NCBI GenBank assembly: GCA_965205535.1
Contig: CBDBHH010000005.1
Coordinates: 2,356,001 to 2,420,000, forward strand
Direction of reading: 5' to 3'
DNA: 64,000 nucleotides
Origin: UBA8079 sp965205535
Lineage (GTDB): Bacteria; Pseudomonadota; Alphaproteobacteria; UBA6615
The notes under the pieces were generated by a model, which saw only the letters and a list, made by a program, of their open reading frames with translations, was not told the origin of the DNA and made no database searches. This document shows, piece after piece, positions 25,478 to 33,898 of this stretch (its first letter is position 1; each line of letters begins with the position of its first letter). Position numbers and translations under genes: made by a program.

Positions 25478-26887
25478 CTAGACTTCCACATCCAGCAGGC
25501 CGTCATGGGTCCGCCGGTTGGAGGTTTCGACCTCGACCAGGTCACTGCCGTCTTCTTGCTGCGAGGGATCGGAACCGTTTGCTCCGTTCGATGTTTCCTG
25601 TTCGGAGTCCGCGGCGTTGTCGACCGTTGCACCCGGATCCCGGCGTTCAAAGGAGAGGCTGTCGGAGTTGGTCCGCAGTCCCGCTTCTTCAAGCGCGCGC
25701 TGCAGAGTTCGTGCATCGCGCTCCAGGATGTCGAGCGTCTCGGGCTTCTCAGCCGTCACGATCGCCTGCACGGTCTTGTCCGGTGCGAGTTCGAGCTTCA
25801 CCTCGACCTTGCCGAGCGCGGCAGGTGATAAACGGACGCTGATCTTGTCGGTGCCGTTTCGTGCCGCATTCTGAATTTGTACCGACACCTGTTCGGCCGG
25901 GCGTGATCCCGGCAGATTGAACGGCGTACGGTTCGCGGCTGCCTTGCTGGCCGTCAAACTGTTGCTGCGCTCTGCGGTGTTCTGGATCTGGGCGTTTGTG
26001 TCGCCACTTGTTTCGTTCCGTCCGGCAAGTTTCATTGTCTCGGAGAGAGGAGTGTTCTGGCCGGCGAACTGGCCCTGGGCGAGATTGGGTGTGCCATTGG
26101 GTGTGGCGCCGGGCGCGGTCGGATTTTGCGGGAAAGCGGCTCGGAACAGCTGATCGAGGCGTCCGGCTTCGTTCTTCGGTGCGGGCGTGTCCGGCGTTGT
26201 TGGTGCGCCTTTGGGCGTGTCCGCAGCACGCGTTGGCGTATCGGCCTTCGCGATCTCGGCCTTCGCAAGTTGCGTCTTCGCCACGTCGGCATGCTTGGCA
26301 TTCGCCTGCAAGGTGTTTGCGCGCCGACCCAGGACCCGCATCTCGGCCAGTCCGGCCACATTGGGGGCGGACGGGTTGGCGGCGGCGCCGGGTTGCAGTT
26401 GCGCTGTCGTGACGTCGGCTGGTGAGCTGGACGCCTGCGCGATGGCGGGGCTGGCGCCGTCGACGCCTTTTGCCGGGACCGAGGCCGTTGCGAGCGTCAG
26501 GGGTTGTGGCAGTTCGGCGAGGATTTGGACGGGATTGCCATCGACATCGGTCCGTTTCTGCTCAGGCCTTTCGTCGGCGCCGGTATCGTTCGTGGCATGA
26601 TCGTCTTGCTGCGGGCCATCGGATTCCTGATCACGATCGACGTCATCGTCAGAATATTCATCCTCGATTGGTTCTTCATCTGCGGTGCGATCGTCGCGCG
26701 CAGAAAGTGTGTCGAGGTCGTCGTAGAAATCTTCGGGCGCCGCGCTCTCTGGTCTGTCCGAGAGCAGGTCTGGGGAGAGCAGATCGGCGAAGGACTGAAC
26801 AGGAGAAGCTGATGTGGTGCGGCCGGAATTGTTGCCGGCGGCATGCTGCATGAACAGCTCGTGTTCGGTAATCGGTAAATCCATCAT
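25478..26887 (-). CDS. fliK: FliK, hook-length control protein
   Basis: 469 residues. Residues 1-360 are low complexity (Asp, Ala, Thr, Pro, Gln rich), as expected of the ruler part. The C-terminal switch domain is clear: QVSVQIQNAARNGTDKISVRLSPAALGKVEVKLEL, then ETLDILERDARTLQRALEEAG. First gene of the operon with flgD and flgE, 52 bp downstream of a sigma-54 promoter. A second ATG follows immediately and could be the start. Confidence 0.93.
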   Translation of the reverse strand: MMDLPITEHELFMQHAAGNNSGRTTSASPVQSFADLLSPDLLSDRPESAAPEDFYDDLDTLSARDDRTADEEPIEDEYSDDDVDRDQESDGPQQDDHATNDTGADERPEQKRTDVDGNPVQILAELPQPLTLATASVPAKGVDGASPAIAQASSSPADVTTAQLQPGAAANPSAPNVAGLAEMRVLGRRANTLQANAKHADVAKTQLAKAEIAKADTPTRAADTPKGAPTTPDTPAPKNEAGRLDQLFRAAFPQNPTAPGATPNGTPNLAQGQFAGQNTPLSETMKLAGRNETSGDTNAQIQNTAERSNSLTASKAAANRTPFNLPGSRPAEQVSVQIQNAARNGTDKISVRLSPAALGKVEVKLELAPDKTVQAIVTAEKPETLDILERDARTLQRALEEAGLRTNSDSLSFERRDPGATVDNAADSEQETSNGANGSDPSQQEDGSDLVEVETSNRRTHDGLLDVEV

Positions 26888-26938
26888 CGCATCCTGCGAA
26901 ACTGATGCGGCCTACATGCCGCGGCTTGCCAATTACTC

Positions 26939-26954
26939 AGCAAGCGCCGGGCCA
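26939..26954 (-). promoter_or_regulatory. sigma-54 promoter of fliK-flgD-flgE
   Basis: Minus strand TGGCCCGGCGCTTGCT: -24 GG and -12 GC with the required spacing, one base off TGGCAC-N5-TTGCT. About 52 bp before the fliK start. Confidence 0.75.
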
Positions 26955-27041
26955 GTTTTGCAGAGGTCTGCTAACCTATTGAAGTACAATCAAAAAAGGT
27001 TCGACTTGTGGTTTGAGCACACGACGCGAGGGGGCTGGAGA

Positions 27042-27076
27042 AGGTAATAATTGCCGGATGACGGAAATCGCTGCCT
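27042..27076. promoter_or_regulatory. probable FlbD enhancer pair for fliK
   Basis: AGGTAA-TAA-TTGCCG at 27042-27056 and CGGAAA-TCG-CTGCCT at 27062-27076, 20 bp apart and about 88 bp upstream of the sigma-54 promoter. These are the most degenerate pair of the set. Confidence 0.4.
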
Positions 27077-27100
27077 GTGAACTACCCGGGAGCATTCCCC

Positions 27101-27133
27101 GAAAATGCAAAACGGCCGGCGAGAGGCCGGCCG
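27101..27133 (-). terminator. terminator of flbT-flaF
   Basis: Minus strand CGGCCGGC-loop-GCCGGCCG followed by TTTTGCATTTT, 26 bp after the flaF stop. Sequence closely resembles the chpT/ctrA hairpin. Confidence 0.85.
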
Positions 27134-27158
27134 CTGCGATTTTGATCAAGGATGACGC

Positions 27159-27584
27159 CTAGGCGCTCATGCGTTCCAGCGCGTCGGTGTTGGCGGCGGG
27201 GGCGTCCATGACCGCACCGGGATCGGCCAAAAGGCCGGCGGCAATATTGCGGTTGATGCTGATCAGGATATCGAGCTTGTCGGGGTTCGGGTCCGACAGA
27301 ATTTCGACCGTGTGCTTGTCGATGAAATTGCACAAGGTGATCACGTTCGATCTGATCTCGGGCGGCAACGGCGATTCCTGGGAATTGACCTCCGACTGGA
27401 AAATCGTCCAGAGCCGCCAGTTCAGGCGCACGGTGTCGAGCAGTTCTTTTCTGTTCTCGGGCTTGTCCTTCGCCGCGGTGAGCCGACGCGCGGCTTCGAG
27501 CAACGCACGGCCTTCGGTCTCGCGCGGGGAGCCGCCATGTTGGCCAGGCTGACGATACTGCGTCGATGCGTGTTCATTGGACAT
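27159..27584 (-). CDS. flaF: FlaF, flagellin synthesis regulator
   Basis: 141 residues. The FlaF core is visible: ALLEAARRLTAAKDKPENRKELLDTVRLNWRLWTIFQSEV and LCNFIDKHTVEILSDPNPDKLDILISINRNIAAGL. In Caulobacter FlaF is needed for flagellin secretion or translation and opposes FlbT. The N-terminal Tyr/Gln start resembles the family. Overlaps the end of flbT by 11 bp. Confidence 0.93.
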   Translation of the reverse strand: MSNEHASTQYRQPGQHGGSPRETEGRALLEAARRLTAAKDKPENRKELLDTVRLNWRLWTIFQSEVNSQESPLPPEIRSNVITLCNFIDKHTVEILSDPNPDKLDILISINRNIAAGLLADPGAVMDAPAANTDALERMSA

Positions 27585-27963
27585 GATTCATAATCTCCGC
27601 TTCGAGGTCGATGAGCCGATGGCATTCCTTGAGGGCGCCATAAAGATCGTGGTCGTCAACATGCTTTCGAATGAGCCCGGCGACATCACCCGTACTGGGC
27701 GCGGCGTCCTGGAATTCTTCGAGTAGCGTTGTGAAATCACCGAGATGGTCGGTTTCACGGTCCTGGAACATGTAGGCGCATTGCAGAGCCAGATAGACCC
27801 GACGGGCCGGCGTGCTCGCCGTGTCTGCCGTCATGATGTCTTTCTGGCGAAGGATATGGGCCTTGTTTTCGAAGACAAGGTTGATGTCCGCCCCGTCGTT
27901 CTTGATGACGGCGCCGTTGACAACGAATTTCTCACCTTTGGCGAGCGATAATTTAAGAGGCAT
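27574..27963 (-). CDS. flbT: FlbT, flagellin mRNA regulator
   Basis: 129 residues with the FlbT core MPLKLSLAKGEKFVVNGAVIKNDG, LRQKDIMTADTASTPARRVYLALQCAYMF and the C-terminal helix ALKECHRLIDLEAEIM. FlbT binds the flagellin 5' UTR and destabilises it until the hook is finished in Caulobacter; the two flagellin genes here lie 10-11 kb away. Followed by flaF. Confidence 0.95.
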   Translation of the reverse strand: MPLKLSLAKGEKFVVNGAVIKNDGADINLVFENKAHILRQKDIMTADTASTPARRVYLALQCAYMFQDRETDHLGDFTTLLEEFQDAAPSTGDVAGLIRKHVDDHDLYGALKECHRLIDLEAEIMNHVQ

Positions 27964-28013
27964 GACCCCTACCGGGTTGAGTGACGTTCGGACGCTACTT
28001 TCACCCCTGGCTG

Positions 28014-28028
28014 TTAAGGAACAGTAAA
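28014..28028. promoter_or_regulatory. CtrA-like box upstream of flbT
   Basis: TTAA-GGAACAG-TAAA, one mismatch from TTAA-N7-TTAA, 51-65 bp before the flbT start; also between flbT and the divergent dioxygenase gene. Confidence 0.4.
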
Positions 28029-28149
28029 AAGCGCCGAATTTGCCGAAAATTGTTCCTACTCATCGGCATGCTCTGTACTTGTGGAGTCGGTTGAAATTGG
28101 GGAAAATCCCGTGATACCGGGCAAAACAATCAGCGGGATTGAATTTCAG

Positions 28150-29007
28150 ATGACCTATGAAAGTTTCGAGATGCACGAGATGTCGCCGGCCTGTGGCGCC
28201 ATCATCGAAGGCATTGATCTCTCCCGGGAATTAACCAACCGGGAGTTTGACGAAATCCACGAGGCCTTGCTCGACCGCACCGTGATTGTGTTCCGCGATC
28301 AGGACCTGACCCCCGATCAGCACGTCGCTTTCTCGCGCCGGTTCGGCGAGCTGCAGCCTTCCGCGGTATCCGGCTTCGAGAAGAGCAAGGACAATCCCGA
28401 AATCGACATCCTCGAATATGATGCCTCCAATCCGCCGCATGAGACTCTCGATCTGTGGCACACGGATTTCGCCGGCATGGAAATTCCGAGTATGGGCACA
28501 ACGCTTTATGCCCGGGACATTCCGCCGCGCGGTGGCGACACGGTGTGGGTCAACATGATCGCGGCCTATGAGGGTTTGTCCGATCGTATGCGCGCCCATG
28601 TGGACGGGCTTTGGGCCTATCACGACCGCTTCAAGGCCTATGACGAACATGTCCGCCCCGAGTTGTGGGGCAAGGACCATCAGGAGCATTTGCGTAATCG
28701 CAAGGCAACCTATACGCCCGCGCTCCATCCGGTTGTGCGGACCCATCCTGTAAGCGGCAAAAGGGGGCTCTTCGTCAATGAATCCATGACCAGTTTCATC
28801 AAGGACATGGATCGTCGCGAGAGCGATTTCCTGCTGCGCTACCTGTTCGATTATCTGCGCACGCCCGAGTTCCAGTATCGCCACAAATGGCAGACGAACG
28901 ACCTGGCCGTCTGGGACAATCGGTTGTCGCTGCACTATGCGCTGTTCGATTACACCGGCCACCGGCTGATGCACCGGGTTGTCATCAAGGGTGACAAGCC
29001 GGTCTAG
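28150..29007 (+). CDS. TauD/TfdA-family Fe(II)/2-oxoglutarate dioxygenase
   Basis: About 285 residues from ATG 28150; an upstream GTG at 28081 would add 23 unconserved residues. The 2-His-1-carboxylate iron site is present: LWHTDF (HxD) and the distal histidine in FDYTGHRLMHRVVIKG, which also carries the arginine for 2-oxoglutarate. The N-terminal IIEGIDLSRELTNREFDEIHEALLDRTVIVFRDQDLTPDQHVAFSRRFGEL is typical. Substrate unknown (taurine, alkyl sulfate, aryloxyalkanoate or other). Neighbours do not explain its role. Confidence 0.9.
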   Translation: MTYESFEMHEMSPACGAIIEGIDLSRELTNREFDEIHEALLDRTVIVFRDQDLTPDQHVAFSRRFGELQPSAVSGFEKSKDNPEIDILEYDASNPPHETLDLWHTDFAGMEIPSMGTTLYARDIPPRGGDTVWVNMIAAYEGLSDRMRAHVDGLWAYHDRFKAYDEHVRPELWGKDHQEHLRNRKATYTPALHPVVRTHPVSGKRGLFVNESMTSFIKDMDRRESDFLLRYLFDYLRTPEFQYRHKWQTNDLAVWDNRLSLHYALFDYTGHRLMHRVVIKGDKPV

Positions 29008-29091
29008 GCGTATCTGGCACGGTTGGCCGACGCGGAAATCTGTCCGTCGGGTTCAGACGTTATTAACCCCTGTTAACTAAGCTTTCCCCCT

Positions 29092-30183
29092 ATGAAGCGT
29101 CGGTCGTTTGCCGGCGCGCCCATGCCATTTGCGGGAAAGTTCACCATGCCTCTTCATTCTGACGGCCGCGCCTACGTCATTGCCGAAATTGGCGCCAATC
29201 ATAATGGCGACATGAAACTCGCCCGCGAGCTGGTCGATGCGGCCAAAGCGGGCGGTGCCGACGCCGCCAAGTTCCAGAGCTGGGGGACGGGGTTGTTTGC
29301 CCGCAGCGTCTATGAGGAAAATCCCGGTCTCGAGGATCAGGTTGCGGAATACGCCGTCGCCGAGGGCGACATGGCCCAGCTGGCGGCTTACTGCCGCGAG
29401 GTTGATATCGACTTCGCGTCCACGCCCTGCTCGGACGAGGAACTGCACGCGCTCGATCTTCTCGACCCGCCCTTTATCAAGCTTGCGTCGATGGATTTGA
29501 ACAACGATCCGTTGCTGCGCGTCGCCGCGGAGAAAGACCGGCCGATCGTGCTGTCGACAGGCTTCGCGACAATGGGGGAAATCGAGCACGCGCTTGCCAC
29601 GCTGGAGGCGTGCGGTCACCACGACACAACGCTCCTGCATTGCATTGCTTTGTACCCGCCGCCTGCCGATGACTATATGAACTTGCGCAATATCGAGATG
29701 TTGCGCGATGCCTTCGGATATCCGGTCGGATTCTCGGACCATACGATCGGGGTCGAAATCCCGCTCGCCGCGATTGCGCTTGGCGCGGTCGTGATCGAGA
29801 AACACTTCACGCTCGACAAGAGCATGGACGGATGGGACCACGCCGTCTCGGTCGATCCCGCCGATCTCGCACTCATCACGTCGGCTGCGGGGCGGATCCC
29901 CGCCGCGCTGGGCAAACGTCGCCGTGTCGTGTCCGACGCCGAGCGTGAGCAGGGTCGCGGCATGCGACGCAGCGTGGTGGCGGCGCGGCCGCTGCCGGCC
30001 GGTCATGTGTTGTCCGAGGCAGATGTCACCTATCGTCGTCCCGGCACCGGGATTACCCCCAACGATGCGAACCGGCTTTACGGTCGTGTGCTCACACGCG
30101 ACATCGCAGTTGATGCGTTGCTGTCGGATGACGACCTGGCGCCAGCTGCTTCGATAGCTCCCGGAATCAGCGACGCCGCATGA
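29092..30183 (+). CDS. nonulosonate (sialic/legionaminic/pseudaminic-type) synthase
   Basis: Up to 363 residues. NeuB TIM barrel with YVIAEIGANHNGD, KFQSW, DFASTPCSDEEL, KLASMDLNN, LSTGFATMGEIEHAL and VGFSDHTIGVEIPLAAIALGAVVIEKHFTLDKS, followed by a C-terminal SAF/antifreeze-like domain. It condenses PEP with a hexosamine to a nine-carbon sugar acid. The exact sugar cannot be told from sequence. ATG 29092, 29122 and 29146 are all possible starts; the last has a GGGAA nearby. First of four genes that look like a flagellin-glycosylation operon; a TTAACCCCTGTTAAC element lies before it. Upstream sugar-building enzymes are not in the window. Confidence 0.9.
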   Translation: MKRRSFAGAPMPFAGKFTMPLHSDGRAYVIAEIGANHNGDMKLARELVDAAKAGGADAAKFQSWGTGLFARSVYEENPGLEDQVAEYAVAEGDMAQLAAYCREVDIDFASTPCSDEELHALDLLDPPFIKLASMDLNNDPLLRVAAEKDRPIVLSTGFATMGEIEHALATLEACGHHDTTLLHCIALYPPPADDYMNLRNIEMLRDAFGYPVGFSDHTIGVEIPLAAIALGAVVIEKHFTLDKSMDGWDHAVSVDPADLALITSAAGRIPAALGKRRRVVSDAEREQGRGMRRSVVAARPLPAGHVLSEADVTYRRPGTGITPNDANRLYGRVLTRDIAVDALLSDDDLAPAASIAPGISDAA

Positions 30184-30950
30184 TTGTAATCGTTCCCGCG
30201 CGCGGCGGCTCGAAAGGGTTGCCAGGCAAGAATACCCGACCGTTTGGCGGTGCGCCGCTGATCGTCCATACCTTGCGCACGGCCCTGGCGGCGCAATCCG
30301 TGTCACGGGTGATGGTCACGACGGATGACGACGAGATCATGCGGATCGCGCGCGATGTCGACGGTGTCGAGATCCCGGTCCGCCGCCCGCCGCATCTCGC
30401 GTCGGACACCGCCAATGCGCTCGATGCCTATCTGCATCTGGTCGACAGCCTCGAGATCATCGAGGGCGCAGCGCCGCGCGAAGCGTGTGTGCTGTTGCCA
30501 ACCTCGCCGCTGCGTTCGGCGGCGGATATCGACGGTGCGATCGCGCTTTATCGGCGGAAAAAGGCGGACGCCGTGATTTCCGTGAGCGAGGCCAAGCCGC
30601 TGGCCTGGCTGCACACAGTCGCAGCCGATGGTCAGATGGCACCGGTCGTCGCAAGCGATGGTCCGTTGGTCAACCGCCAGGCGCATAAGCAGGCCTATTT
30701 GCCCAATGGTTCGATCTACGTCTTTGACATCGAGGCGGCGCGAATGCGCGGCTCGATCTATGGCGGCGATATGTTCGCCTATGTAATGCCCGCCGATCGC
30801 TCGGTCGACATCGATGCCGAAGCAGATTTTCTCGCCGCAGAGGCACTTTTCCTTCAGCGCCTCGAGAGCCATCGCGCTGACCAACACGAAATCCAACAGG
30901 ACCATGACCAGGCCGATGACCCGGTTCGCCATTTGCACCGCGCTGTATGA
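30180..30950 (+). CDS. CMP-nonulosonate synthetase (NeuA-like cytidylyltransferase)
   Basis: 256 residues. N-terminal nucleotide-binding motif MIVIVPARGGSKGLPGKNTRPFGGAPLIVHTL, then LLPTSPLRSAADIDGAIALY and VDIDAEADFLAAEALF, as in NeuA/PseF/LegF. It activates the sugar made by the preceding synthase with CMP. Start overlaps the preceding stop (ATGA). The last 40 residues are unlike the family and overlap the next gene by 47 bp. Confidence 0.9.
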   Translation: MIVIVPARGGSKGLPGKNTRPFGGAPLIVHTLRTALAAQSVSRVMVTTDDDEIMRIARDVDGVEIPVRRPPHLASDTANALDAYLHLVDSLEIIEGAAPREACVLLPTSPLRSAADIDGAIALYRRKKADAVISVSEAKPLAWLHTVAADGQMAPVVASDGPLVNRQAHKQAYLPNGSIYVFDIEAARMRGSIYGGDMFAYVMPADRSVDIDAEADFLAAEALFLQRLESHRADQHEIQQDHDQADDPVRHLHRAV

Positions 30951-31845
30951 GGCCGGACGGCCTTATCTTGAGGCCTACGCGGCCGGGCTGCGTGCCGCCG
31001 TAGGTGGCACCGATGCAGGCCTGGTCCTTGCGCTCGATGACTTCGTTGCGCCTGATCCCTTGATTACGGCCCTGGGACAAATCTGCCCCGTCTCGACCGT
31101 CAAGGTGCGCGACGGAGCGACGCCGGCCCAGGTCCGACAATCCCTCATCGCCGCCGGACTTGAAAGCGGTGCCGACATCCTGGTGTTCGCCGACATGGAC
31201 GACATGCTCGCCGCCAATGCACCGGGGCTTCATGCCGATGCGCTGGCCGCTGGGTCCGGCGCGGATATCTCGTTCGGTGATCTGGATCTGATGGATGCGC
31301 GAGGCGAGTATCTTCGTCGGCGTTTCTTCGACGGTGTGGATGTTCCGCGCCACGTGGATGATCCGGCGGTGCTGGCGGGGCGAAACTTTCTCGGCCTTTC
31401 CAACACGGCCGTACGTGCGAGCGCGTTGACTGAGGAAGCACTGCATATTCCTGCTGATGTGGTGGCGGCGGATTGGTGGGTTTTCACGACATTGCTTCGC
31501 GCGGGCCGTACGGCGCGCCGCACGATGTCTCCCGTCGGGGCCTATCGACTTTATGGGGGCAACACGCTGGGTGCCGGCGTGCCTGCAACCCGTGCGCAAT
31601 TGCAGCGCTCGATCGATATCGCATTGCGCCACTACCGGGCGTTTCCGGCCACCCGGGAGCTTGCTACCCGACATGGCCGCCTGGAGATGCTGGCGCAAAT
31701 ATTATCAGGCTGCCCGGAAACCCAGGCCGCGGCGGCGTTGAACGCGTGTGCCGGGCGACCAGGTGTCTGGTTCGAGTTTCTCGACTGGGTCGAGTTCGAA
31801 CAGTTTACGGAACGCCAGGTGCGCGATCACCTGACAGCGGCATGA
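30904..31845 (+). CDS. putative glycosyltransferase, GT-A-like
   Basis: About 313 residues from ATG 30904 (AGGA at -7; ATG 30916 is an alternative). The N-terminus MTRFAICTALYEAGRPYLEAYAAGL and the acidic DILVFADMDDML resemble the nucleotide-sugar and metal-binding segments of family-2-like transferases. ADWWVFTTLLRAG is a likely acceptor-side motif. Specific activity unknown. Sits between the CMP-sugar synthetase and maf on the same strand, so it probably acts in the same glycan pathway. Confidence 0.72.
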   Translation: MTRPMTRFAICTALYEAGRPYLEAYAAGLRAAVGGTDAGLVLALDDFVAPDPLITALGQICPVSTVKVRDGATPAQVRQSLIAAGLESGADILVFADMDDMLAANAPGLHADALAAGSGADISFGDLDLMDARGEYLRRRFFDGVDVPRHVDDPAVLAGRNFLGLSNTAVRASALTEEALHIPADVVAADWWVFTTLLRAGRTARRTMSPVGAYRLYGGNTLGAGVPATRAQLQRSIDIALRHYRAFPATRELATRHGRLEMLAQILSGCPETQAAAALNACAGRPGVWFEFLDWVEFEQFTERQVRDHLTAA

Positions 31846-31870
31846 CGATGCCAAGAAGCTGGAGAATTAC

Positions 31871-33877
31871 ATGACCGATCTGATGGCCCTGTCTCGCCCC
31901 GATATGTCGACCGAAGCGGTGGATGCGCGTCTCGCGCAAAATCTTGCTGCCTTTGAGCGTCACGCACCGCAACTCCATGCACGTCTGGCGAATATGGACC
32001 GCCTGGCCACCGAGCTGAGGGTCGATGATACCGGACGCGTCGATATCGCTTTTGGCGATGGTGCGCTTTACCACGCCGACGCGACGGACTTCGCGAATAC
32101 GCAGCTATCGGAATATTTCGTGGAACCCGAGCGCGTCTATATCTCCATGAAAGCTGCCGACAAGCTTCTGGGGCTGGCCGGCGAATTCGCGCGCTGGTCT
32201 GTCGACTATCCCGAGGCGAACGACATCGCCATAGAACAGGTCCGCACCGACGCGCATGCCGGTTACATGTTTGTCTATGGGGTGGGGCTTGGCCTGCATC
32301 TGGCGCCGCTTGTCGCCCATTCGAATTGCCGCGATCTGGTTCTGATCGAACCGAATTTCGAACATCTTCGCCACAGCCTTTCGGTCATCGACTGGGCCGG
32401 AATATTCGCAGCAATCCATGCGTCCGGCGGTTCGATCTACTTTATTTTCGAACGAGAGATCGATGGAATCTCCTCTCGCATTCGCGAAGTTGTGCGCGAG
32501 ACCGGGACCGCGTTCCTCGATGGATCCTATGTTTATCAGCATCTGGGATCGGGTGTGCTCAACGGGGCACATCAGGCATTTCACGATGATTTCGCGCTGC
32601 ACATCTACGGGCTCGGGTTCTACGAAGATGAAGTGGTGATGATGTCCAACGCCGTCAGCAATCTGGGGCGGGGAACGACCAAGGTCATCGCCAGTCCGCT
32701 TCCGGTCCGCGACACGCCGGTGATGGTCTGCGGATCGGGGCCGTCGATCGACAAGGATATGGATTTCATTCTCGCCAACCGCGAGAACGTTATCCTGGTA
32801 TCGCTCGGCTCGAGCCTCCGGGCGTTGCGCGCACATGGATTGACGCCGGATTATCATGTCGAGCTGGAGAATGAGGCGGCAAATGCACGCAACGTTCGCA
32901 ATGCTGTCGAGGAGTTCGGCAAACCAGAGGGCACCACGCTGATTGCGTCTACCAGCGTGCGGCCGGAAGTGTGCCGCTATTTCGACGACCGGATATTCTA
33001 TTTTCGCGACCGGGTCAGCTCGACGATGCTGTTGAGTTCGGGCGCCGATCCCCTGGGTGCGTGCGGACCGTCGGTGGCCAACGCCGCGCTGATAACCCTT
33101 CTGTATATGGGATTTCGGAAAATGTACCTGTTCGGGGTTGATATGGGCACGCGCGAACGCGAGACCTATCACGCGTCGGCCACCTATATCGGGTTGGGCC
33201 AGGCGCCTGAATGGGGCGGTGATAACCGCTTCGAGGTGCCGGCGAACTTCGGCGGTACCGCCTATACCGAGGGCATCCTCAACTGGAGCCGCTTCACCTT
33301 CGAGAATGTTGTGCGCCTGCATCGTGACCTCGACTGCATCAATTGCAGCGACGGCGTCCGCATCGCGCATGTCACGCCCCAATTGTCGCGCTACGTGACT
33401 TTTCCGCAGGGGCGCCTTGACCAGGAAAGAGTGAAAGAACGCGTGGCCGACGGCTTGCCGAATTATTCCGATACTCATTGCCAGAGCCTGTGGCGCCGAG
33501 ACCAGCTCGAGCGTCATGCAGATGGCGTGTTTGCGCGCGTGAACGAGATTCTTGCGAAGGCCGACCCGGCTGGTGATATGGGCTGGGCACGCGACCTCTA
33601 CACCGAGACCCGCTATGCCGAGGTGATCACGACGGAACCACCAACTCGGGTGTTCCTGTTCGGGACGACCGTACTTCTGTTGGCAAGCATGATTTGGGTC
33701 GATGGCCGAATCACCGAGCCTGAGGCCCGGATTGAATACCGGCGCGCGGCGCTGGCGGAGCTCCATTCGCTGTATGCGCGCATGGCGGGTCGCTATACGC
33801 GTCTTCTCGACGAAGTCGATGAATTCTTCGACGGCGCGCGCGATGAGCTTGAGGCCTTCAAGGAGGATGTGGCCTAG
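31871..33877 (+). CDS. maf: Maf-type motility-associated flagellin glycosyltransferase (DUF115)
   Basis: 668 residues. Central DUF115/MptE-like domain with VMVCGSGPSIDKDMDFI (about 286-300), VILVSLGSSLRALRAHGLTPDYHVELEN, PSVANAALITLLYMGFRKMYLFGVDMGT. A flanking N-domain (LSEYFVEPERVYISMK, MFVYGVGLGLHLAPL) and a helical C-domain complete the Maf architecture. Maf proteins move CMP-activated nonulosonates onto flagellin in Campylobacter, Aeromonas and Magnetospirillum. GGAG lies before the ATG. Last of the four-gene glycosylation set. Confidence 0.9.
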   Translation: MTDLMALSRPDMSTEAVDARLAQNLAAFERHAPQLHARLANMDRLATELRVDDTGRVDIAFGDGALYHADATDFANTQLSEYFVEPERVYISMKAADKLLGLAGEFARWSVDYPEANDIAIEQVRTDAHAGYMFVYGVGLGLHLAPLVAHSNCRDLVLIEPNFEHLRHSLSVIDWAGIFAAIHASGGSIYFIFEREIDGISSRIREVVRETGTAFLDGSYVYQHLGSGVLNGAHQAFHDDFALHIYGLGFYEDEVVMMSNAVSNLGRGTTKVIASPLPVRDTPVMVCGSGPSIDKDMDFILANRENVILVSLGSSLRALRAHGLTPDYHVELENEAANARNVRNAVEEFGKPEGTTLIASTSVRPEVCRYFDDRIFYFRDRVSSTMLLSSGADPLGACGPSVANAALITLLYMGFRKMYLFGVDMGTRERETYHASATYIGLGQAPEWGGDNRFEVPANFGGTAYTEGILNWSRFTFENVVRLHRDLDCINCSDGVRIAHVTPQLSRYVTFPQGRLDQERVKERVADGLPNYSDTHCQSLWRRDQLERHADGVFARVNEILAKADPAGDMGWARDLYTETRYAEVITTEPPTRVFLFGTTVLLLASMIWVDGRITEPEARIEYRRAALAELHSLYARMAGRYTRLLDEVDEFFDGARDELEAFKEDVA

Positions 33878-33898
33878 GGATTTAGATCCCGGCCTGCT

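Noticed and set aside
29016..29032. TGGCACGG upstream of the nonulosonate synthase as a sigma-54 promoter
   Set aside because: The -24 half is perfect, but no TTGC lies at the right distance.
30904..30950. Overlap between the CMP-sugar synthetase and the glycosyltransferase as a fourth frameshift
   Set aside because: Both proteins are complete on their own; the overlap only extends an unconserved tail.
32105..33766. A 553-codon open frame antisense to maf
   Set aside because: Composition is Arg/His-rich without family motifs; it mirrors codon-position GC bias of the real gene. The same applies to long antisense frames over 48924-50687, 42100-43848, 34700-35881 and 51472-52668.
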